Positions 59,340 through 64,000 of a stretch of 64,000 bases of DNA are shown piece by piece; position 1 is the stretch's first letter; the number at the start of each line of letters is the position of its first letter. The notes under the pieces were generated by a model. That model made no database searches. It was not told where the DNA came from and was given only the letters and a program-made list of their open reading frames with translations. The translations under genes were made by a program, and so were the position numbers. The DNA comes from Streptomyces sp. NBC_01335 (GTDB taxonomy: Bacteria > Actinomycetota > Actinomycetes > Streptomycetales > Streptomycetaceae), in the NCBI RefSeq assembly GCF_035953295.1, contig NZ_CP108370.1:6371001-6435000 (forward strand), written 5' to 3'.

Positions 59340-60127
59340 CCGTTCGCGCGCCGCGCCGACGGCGCACCACCGCCGGTGTCGCCGACCGGCCGACCCGATC
59401 CGTCCTTCCCGGTGGCCGTCGGGAAGCGGGCTTCGATTCCGTCCAGGATGATCTCCAGGCCGTTCGCGAACCGCTCGTCTGCCTCCCCGATCTCGGAGAC
59501 CTGGACCATCCGGCTCAGGTGCGGGAACTCACCGGTCTCCAGCAGGGACTTGAGGTACGGCTCCATCCGCAGCCGCCAGGCATGGCGATCGAGGCCGGAC
59601 TGATTCGCGGTCGCCCGCTCGGTCAACTCGGCCTGCACGGCGCCGCCGACCCAGGAGTGGATCAGGTTGAGCACGTGGATCGTGTCGTCCATGCCCAGAC
59701 CGCAGCCGGCGAGAACGGCGAGATCGCGTTCCATGCCGCGCATGAAGTTGGGGCCCATGATCGGGCGGGTGGCGAGGAGCGGGGCGAGCCAGGGGTGCCG
59801 CAGGAAGATCTGCCGGCGGCGGCGTGCCAAGGTCGTCAGATCCGCACGGAGATCGCCGGTCGGCTCCTGCGGCTCGAAGCCGGTCGCCTCGTCGATCATC
59901 ACCGTGTACAGGTCTTCCTTGGTCGGCAGGTAGCGGTAGAGGGTCATCGCACCGGTGCCGAGTCGCTTGGCGATGGCGCGCACCGACGCGGCTTCGATGC
60001 CTTCGGAGTCCGCGATGTCGATCGCCACCGCGGCGATCTGCCCACGACTGTGCGCCGGCGCGGGGCCTCGCGCCGGCTTCTCCCGTCGCATCCAGATGAT
60101 TGGTTTCGAGTCCGACACGACAGTCAT
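59306..60127 (-). CDS. TetR-family regulator (TetR_C-like)
   Basis: This 273-residue regulator has the N-terminal helix-turn-helix in ASVRAIAKRLGTGAMTLYRY and LPTKEDLYTVMIDEA. The C-terminal ligand domain includes RHPWLAPLLATRPIMGPN and DDTIHVLNLIHSWVGGAVQAE, as in TetR/TetR_C proteins that control drug exporters. It diverges from the DrrAB-type transporter genes, so it most likely represses them until the product binds. ATG 60127 is at the intergenic edge. It overlaps the methyltransferase gene at its 3' end. Confidence 0.9.
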   Translation of the reverse strand: MTVVSDSKPIIWMRREKPARGPAPAHSRGQIAAVAIDIADSEGIEAASVRAIAKRLGTGAMTLYRYLPTKEDLYTVMIDEATGFEPQEPTGDLRADLTTLARRRRQIFLRHPWLAPLLATRPIMGPNFMRGMERDLAVLAGCGLGMDDTIHVLNLIHSWVGGAVQAELTERATANQSGLDRHAWRLRMEPYLKSLLETGEFPHLSRMVQVSEIGEADERFANGLEIILDGIEARFPTATGKDGSGRPVGDTGGGAPSARRANGQPTARSSTTE

Positions 60128-60147
60128 CCTACGCGTCCGCCGCAGAG

Positions 60148-60189
60148 TTGCGTACGGCGCACTCAGTTGGCTACGCTGAAATCGCGTAC
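60148..60189 (+). promoter_or_regulatory. Likely exporter promoter with repeated GCGTAC
   Basis: TTGCGT (60148-60153) and TACGCT (60172-60177), separated by 18 bases, form a plausible promoter for the ABC exporter. GCGTAC occurs at 60150-60155 and again at 60184-60189, flanking it, and could be half-sites for the divergent TetR protein. Confidence 0.4.
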
Positions 60190-60214
60190 ACCGTACTCGG
60201 TGAGGGGTTGAGGC

Positions 60215-61186
60215 ATGGAAGACGCGATCATGTACACCGAGGATGTGAGGAAGCAGTACGGGGACGTCGTCGCGCTGGACGGCCTGGACCTGGTGGTGCC
60301 GTCGCACACCGTCTACGGCCTGCTCGGCCCGAAGGGCGCGGGGAAGAGCACCACCGTGCGGATCCTGACCACCCTGACCAAGCCCAGCAGCGGGCGGGCC
60401 GTCGTCGCCGGCTTCGACGTGGCCCGGAATCCGGCCGATGTGCGGAGGGTGATCGGCCTGGCCGGTCAGGACGCCTCGTTCGACGACGGACTGACCGGCC
60501 TGGAGAACCTGCGGATCCTCGGCCGCCTCTCGCGGCTCGGCTCGCGCGGCGCCCGCCGGCGCGCCGACGAGCTGCTGGAACGGTTCGGTCTCGCTCACGC
60601 CGGTGATCGGCTGGTCGGCACGTACTCCGATGGCATGCGCCGCCGGATCCACCTGATCGCCAGTCTGTTACGGGCTCCCGCGGTGCTCTTCCTCGACGAG
60701 CCGACCACCGGGCTCGACGCCCCCAGTCGCGCCGAGATCTGGGAGAGCGTGCGGAGACTGGTGGCCGACGGCACCACGGTCCTGCTCACCACCCCGTGTC
60801 TGGAGGAGGTGGAGCGGCTCGCCACGGCGGTCGGCGTGATCGACCGCGGCCAGCTGATCGCCGAAGGCAGCCCGGCCCAGCTCAAAGCCCAGATCGGCCG
60901 TCACATCGACGTCGTGGTCGAGTCGGCGGACCATGTGCCGAGTGCCATGGCGAGGCTGGAGCGGCTGACCGGCCGGTGCCCGGAGGCCGACGGATCGCGC
61001 ATCGTCGTGGCCGCGGTGGATCAGGTGCCCGCCCTGCCGCTGATCGTGAGTGAACTGGACGCGTCCGGCGCGGTGATCAGGAACATCGGGATCCGCGAGC
61101 CCGGCCTGGACGACATCTTCCTGACGATGACCGGGCAGACCGTCGAACCGGCGCAACCGGTCGAGATGCCCGAGGCGGTGTCGTGA
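60215..61186 (+). CDS. DrrA-type ABC exporter ATPase
   Basis: This 323-residue ATPase is of the antibiotic exporter class (DrrA family). Walker A is GPKGAGKST (38-46; Lys replaces the usual Asn at the third position). The signature region is TYSDGMRRR (136-144) instead of YSGGMRRR, and Walker B is AVLFLDEPTTGLD. In the switch region the usual His (Gln in DrrA) is Pro194 in LLTTPCLEEVE. A C-terminal DrrA-like extension (about 225-323) includes GIREPGLDDIFLTMTG. It pairs with the permease gene that overlaps its stop. It likely exports the polyketide, controlled by the divergent TetR protein. Confidence 0.9.
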   Translation: MEDAIMYTEDVRKQYGDVVALDGLDLVVPSHTVYGLLGPKGAGKSTTVRILTTLTKPSSGRAVVAGFDVARNPADVRRVIGLAGQDASFDDGLTGLENLRILGRLSRLGSRGARRRADELLERFGLAHAGDRLVGTYSDGMRRRIHLIASLLRAPAVLFLDEPTTGLDAPSRAEIWESVRRLVADGTTVLLTTPCLEEVERLATAVGVIDRGQLIAEGSPAQLKAQIGRHIDVVVESADHVPSAMARLERLTGRCPEADGSRIVVAAVDQVPALPLIVSELDASGAVIRNIGIREPGLDDIFLTMTGQTVEPAQPVEMPEAVS

Positions 61187-61968
61187 ACCTCCTGGCCGAC
61201 GGCTGGACGCTGACCCAGCGAAGGCTGTTCCGGCTGCGCCACGAGCCCGGCACCCTGCTCACCATGCTGATGATGCCGAGCGTGTTCGTGGTGCTGTTCG
61301 GCTTCGTGTTCGGCGGCGCGATCGGGGTGCCGGGCACCTCGAACTACCGCGAGTTCATGATGCCCGGCCTGTTCGTGATGACGACCGGGACCGCCCTGTC
61401 CACCGCCATGGTGGAGGTGGCGACGGACCAGGCGCGCGGGGTGATGGAGCGCCTGCGTTCGCTCCCGACCCACCGGGTGTCCGTGCCGCTCGGCCAGAGC
61501 GGCGCCGAGGGGATCCTCGGGGCCTACGGCCTCGCGGTCCTGATGGTGTGCGGTCTCGTCGTCGGCTGGCGGCCGTACGACGGCGTTCCGCGGGCGCTGG
61601 CCGGCATCGGCCTGCTCCTGCTGTTCCGCTACACGCTGGCGTGGGTCGGCGCCTACCTGGGCCTTGTGGTGCGGTCGGCACGGACCGCGGCCCGGCTGGC
61701 ACCGCTCACGCTGTCGCTCACCATGGTGTCCAACGCCCTCGTGCCCACCGACCGGATGCCGGTCGGCCTCCGGGCGCTGTGCGAGTGGAACCCGCTCAGC
61801 TCCGCCGCGGCGGCCGCGCGCGAGCTCTTCGGCAACCCCGGTGCTCCCGGGCCGGACGCAGCGTGGCCGCTGACCCACCCGGTGACCGCGAGCCTGCTGT
61901 GGGCCGGCCTGCTGTTGCTGATCTTCGTGCCGCTCTCGGTGCGCCGCTTCGCCCGCGCCGGACTCTAG
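61183..61968 (+). CDS. DrrB-type ABC exporter permease
   Basis: This 261-residue ABC-2 type permease has six hydrophobic helices. Family features are LTQRRLFRLRHEPGTLLTML, FMMPGLFVMTTGTALSTAMV, DQARGVMERLRSLPTHRVSV, and the end NPLSSAAAAARELFGNPGAP. GTG 61183 overlaps the ATPase stop (GTGA). It forms the membrane channel of the exporter. Confidence 0.92.
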   Translation: MNLLADGWTLTQRRLFRLRHEPGTLLTMLMMPSVFVVLFGFVFGGAIGVPGTSNYREFMMPGLFVMTTGTALSTAMVEVATDQARGVMERLRSLPTHRVSVPLGQSGAEGILGAYGLAVLMVCGLVVGWRPYDGVPRALAGIGLLLLFRYTLAWVGAYLGLVVRSARTAARLAPLTLSLTMVSNALVPTDRMPVGLRALCEWNPLSSAAAAARELFGNPGAPGPDAAWPLTHPVTASLLWAGLLLLIFVPLSVRRFARAGL

Positions 61969-62086
61969 ATCCGTACGCGCGTCTCCCGCCCGGGGACGCG
62001 GCGGGTGAGCGGAGGCGTCTCCAGTACCGCCACGGGTGCGACGTACCCGTGAGGAAAACACCGTTCTCATTCTCGGAGGGACAAGC

Positions 62087-63541
62087 ATGCGCGTAGTGAT
62101 CGTCGGAGGCGGCACGGTCGGGTTGTGCACCGCCGTCTTCCTCGCCCGTCAGGGTGTCTCGGTCCATGTGCTGGAGCGCCGGGCACAGGTCAACGACCAT
62201 CCGCGGGCCTTCGGCATCACGGACCGGTCGGCGGAGATCCTCCGGGAGGCCGGCATCGACATCGAGACGGACCATCTCGTCCGGGGCCTCATGACGGGCA
62301 CGAGCCTGGCCGATCTGACCACCGTCACGGCCAAGTTCGAGCCGCCGGAGATCGGCCCGGCGAAGCTGGGAAGCTGCCCGCAGGACCGGGTCGACCGGGC
62401 CGCGCTGGCACGGCTGCGGGAGCTCGGCGGCCAGGTGGACTTCGACAGCGAGGTGGTCGCGGTGACGGACGGCGGCGTCACCACCGCGGACGGCAGGACC
62501 GTCACGGCGGACTACGTGATCGCCGCCGACGGAGTCCGCAGCCGGATGCGTGACCTGCTCGGCATCGGCGTGACCGGCCCGGGACCGCTGAGCAGTTCGC
62601 ACATGCTCAACGTGCTGTTCCGCGCGGAACTGCCCACCCCGCCGACGTCCATGACGTTCCTGCGCAACGAGCGGGCGTCCGGGATCCTGCTGAAGGTAGA
62701 CGAGACCGGCCGCTGGGTCTTCCACATCCCGAACGGTGACCCGGAGACCCCCGTCGAGCGGATCCAGCAGCAGATCAGGGACGCCACCGGCGTCAGCGAC
62801 ATCGAGCCGGAGATCATCAGCCTGCTGCCCTGGTCGTCGACGGCGCGGGTCGCCGACCGCTTCCGGCAGGGCAACGTCTTCCTCGTGGGTGACGCGGCCC
62901 ACGTGGTGCCGCCGGTCGGGGGTCTCGGACTCAACGTGGGTATCGCCGACGGCCACAACCTGGCGTGGAAACTGGCCGCCGGCGGTGACGCGCTGCTCGA
63001 CACCTACGAGGCCGAGCGCCGGCCGGTCGCGCTGTTCACCATGCGACAGACCGTGCTCCGCGCCGAGAACCGTGACCTGCACTGGGACAATGACGCGAGC
63101 CGGGCCGCCGACCGGGCGGCCGTGGGCATGGCGGGCATCATGATCCCCGTGATCGGCTACCGGTACGACTCCGGCGCGGTGGTCGACCCGGAGCCGCTCT
63201 CCGACATGGAGAACCTCGTCCTGGACGGCGCCCCGGGCAGCCGCCTGCCGCACCGGTGGCTTCCGGACGGACGGTCCACGGTCGACCTCGTCGACGGATT
63301 CACGCTGATCACCGGGACCGCGGCCGACCACTGGCTGGACGCGGCACGGGACCTGGGCATCACGGCGCACGCGGTCGAAGGGTGGGCCGAGGCCGCAGGC
63401 ATCAAGGAGGACGGCGCCGTGCTCGTCCGCCCGGACGGGTTCGTCGGCTGGCGTACGGCCACCACACGGCATGCCGTGGAGACCAGCACGCAGCACCTGC
63501 GGGACGTCCTCGACCGGATCCTGTGCCGGCAGAAGGCCTGA
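62087..63541 (+). CDS. FAD-dependent aromatic monooxygenase
   Basis: This 484-residue class A flavoprotein hydroxylase is like those of angucycline and tetracenomycin pathways. The FAD dinucleotide loop is VVIVGGGTVGLC (residues 3-14). The GD motif appears in VFLVGDAAHVVPPVGGLGLN, and VIAADGVRSRMRDLLG is the DG motif. The C-terminal thioredoxin-like domain ends the protein. It would hydroxylate or oxidatively rearrange the polyketide using NAD(P)H and oxygen. ATG 62087 has a GGAGGG site. The gap of 118 bp after the transporter suggests it may have its own promoter. Confidence 0.93.
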   Translation: MRVVIVGGGTVGLCTAVFLARQGVSVHVLERRAQVNDHPRAFGITDRSAEILREAGIDIETDHLVRGLMTGTSLADLTTVTAKFEPPEIGPAKLGSCPQDRVDRAALARLRELGGQVDFDSEVVAVTDGGVTTADGRTVTADYVIAADGVRSRMRDLLGIGVTGPGPLSSSHMLNVLFRAELPTPPTSMTFLRNERASGILLKVDETGRWVFHIPNGDPETPVERIQQQIRDATGVSDIEPEIISLLPWSSTARVADRFRQGNVFLVGDAAHVVPPVGGLGLNVGIADGHNLAWKLAAGGDALLDTYEAERRPVALFTMRQTVLRAENRDLHWDNDASRAADRAAVGMAGIMIPVIGYRYDSGAVVDPEPLSDMENLVLDGAPGSRLPHRWLPDGRSTVDLVDGFTLITGTAADHWLDAARDLGITAHAVEGWAEAAGIKEDGAVLVRPDGFVGWRTATTRHAVETSTQHLRDVLDRILCRQKA

Positions 63542-63864
63542 CGCGGATCCGTATCCCTGGCATGCGGTCGACACCGGCACGGTCGGTGTCGGCCGCATGC
63601 TGTCTCGGCGCCGGGAGGCGCCCCGGACCGCCTCCGTACGCCCCCCTCCTTGGGTCGAACCACACACGAACTCGCCTCGAACCGCTGCCGCGAGCATCGG
63701 CGCCATGTGGTCCCTCGACCACCGACCTCGAGCGAACGCGCGCTCGGCGCGCCCTGTTCGCGGATGTTCCCCGCGTGATGGTGAAGGCCGGGCCGGCAGG
63801 GATCAGGTCCGGGTGGGACGCGAGGCCGGTCAGGAACCGAACACCGAGGCAGAGGAGGCGGAGG
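63542..63864. other. Gap between monooxygenase and P450 genes
   Basis: These 323 bases contain a terminator hairpin (63560-63600) near the start and then about 260 bases without a recognisable gene; the promoter of the following P450 is probably here, but no boxes stand out. Confidence 0.5.
63560..63600 (+). terminator. Hairpin terminator after the monooxygenase gene
   Basis: A 17-bp stem (63560-63576 with 63584-63600, one G-T pair) and 7-base loop lies 18 bp past the monooxygenase stop. It contains GCGGTCGACACCGG, identical to the core of the hairpin at 29900-29945. Confidence 0.75.
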
Positions 63865-64000
63865 ATGGATTTCGGCGCTGATCCCTATCCCGAGTACGCG
63901 TGGTTACGTGCGGAGGAACCGGTCCGGCAGGTCCTGGAGGGCCGCGGCCTTTACGGACTGCTGGTGACCCGGTACGAGGACGTGCGGAAGCTGCTGTCCG
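63865..64000 (+). CDS. Cytochrome P450, N-terminal part
   Basis: The visible 45 residues begin MDFGADPYPEYAWLRAEEPV, followed by LLVTRYEDVRKLLS, the N-terminal pattern of bacterial P450s (PxxYAxLRxxxPV; WLVTRYxDVRxLLS). ATG 63865 has AGGAGGCGGAGG immediately upstream. The heme-binding part lies beyond the right edge. It is probably a second oxidative tailoring enzyme of the aromatic polyketide cluster. Confidence 0.85.
   Translation, partial: MDFGADPYPEYAWLRAEEPVRQVLEGRGLYGLLVTRYEDVRKLLS

Noticed and set aside
1..64000. tRNA, rRNA, CRISPR arrays, prophage or plasmid origin
   Set aside because: I looked for clover-leaf anticodon arms, regularly spaced repeats and phage or replication genes and found none.

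Overview
The window is high-GC DNA with a strong G/C third-position bias, many GTG starts and short ATGA/GTGA gene overlaps. With the gene content (MsiK-type sugar ABC operon lacking an ATPase gene, LacI regulators, two secondary-metabolite regions), this points to a Streptomyces or close relative. I recognise no tRNA, rRNA or CRISPR array.

Region A (1-29,225) is a non-modular biosynthetic cluster. It opens with the end of a PhzD-like isochorismatase and a PhzE-like ADIC synthase, which together turn chorismate into 2,3-dihydro-3-hydroxyanthranilate. A leftward operon (7,036 to 2,626) encodes an adenylation-carrier didomain, a caspase-fold-like protein with a zinc ribbon, and a small coiled-coil/winged-helix protein. 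A rightward operon (7,415-15,639) encodes an HxE 2-oxoglutarate dioxygenase, PLP aminotransferase, BtpA/SgcQ barrel, tandem SIS protein, cupin, carrier protein, acid ligase and aldehyde dehydrogenase. A leftward operon (20,462 to 15,727) encodes an aldose epimerase, S51 peptidase, GNAT, radical SAM/SPASM-like enzyme and glycosyltransferase. A rightward operon (20,604-29,225) encodes a flavin monooxygenase, GNAT, stand-alone PCP, ATP-grasp ligase, MFS exporter, stand-alone A enzyme, stand-alone C enzyme and a NudC-type NUDIX hydrolase. I infer an aminoaryl-derived, carrier-tethered, amide-linked and probably glycosylated product. I could not match it to a known compound.

Region B (29,954-38,679) is a catabolic regulon: tandem SnoaL protein, MHS transporter, HpaI-type aldolase, SDR, HisD-family dehydrogenase, alpha/beta hydrolase, bicupin and a divergent LacI regulator. 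Four copies of an ATACGTAT-centred motif sit in front of its transcription units. Next come a GABA-permease-type transporter, a second HisD-family enzyme, a LysR regulator and a divergent nitrilase (38,692-43,748).

Region C (43,792-50,009) is an alpha-glucoside-type operon: binding lipoprotein, two permeases and a GH13 alpha-glucosidase, with a divergent LacI gene and two TGACAGCGCTGYCA operators. Region D (50,010-51,890) holds transposase remnants (IS1380-type and IS701-type) and a long hairpin.

Region E (51,891-64,000) is the tailoring part of a type II aromatic polyketide cluster: Sfp-type phosphopantetheinyl transferase, ketoreductase-like SDR, Clp_N-domain regulator with a leaderless promoter, P450, tandem TcmI cyclase, didomain aromatase/cyclase, O-methyltransferase, TetR regulator, DrrAB-type exporter, FAD monooxygenase and the start of another P450. 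The minimal PKS is not in view. The phosphopantetheinyl transferase could also serve the carrier proteins of region A.
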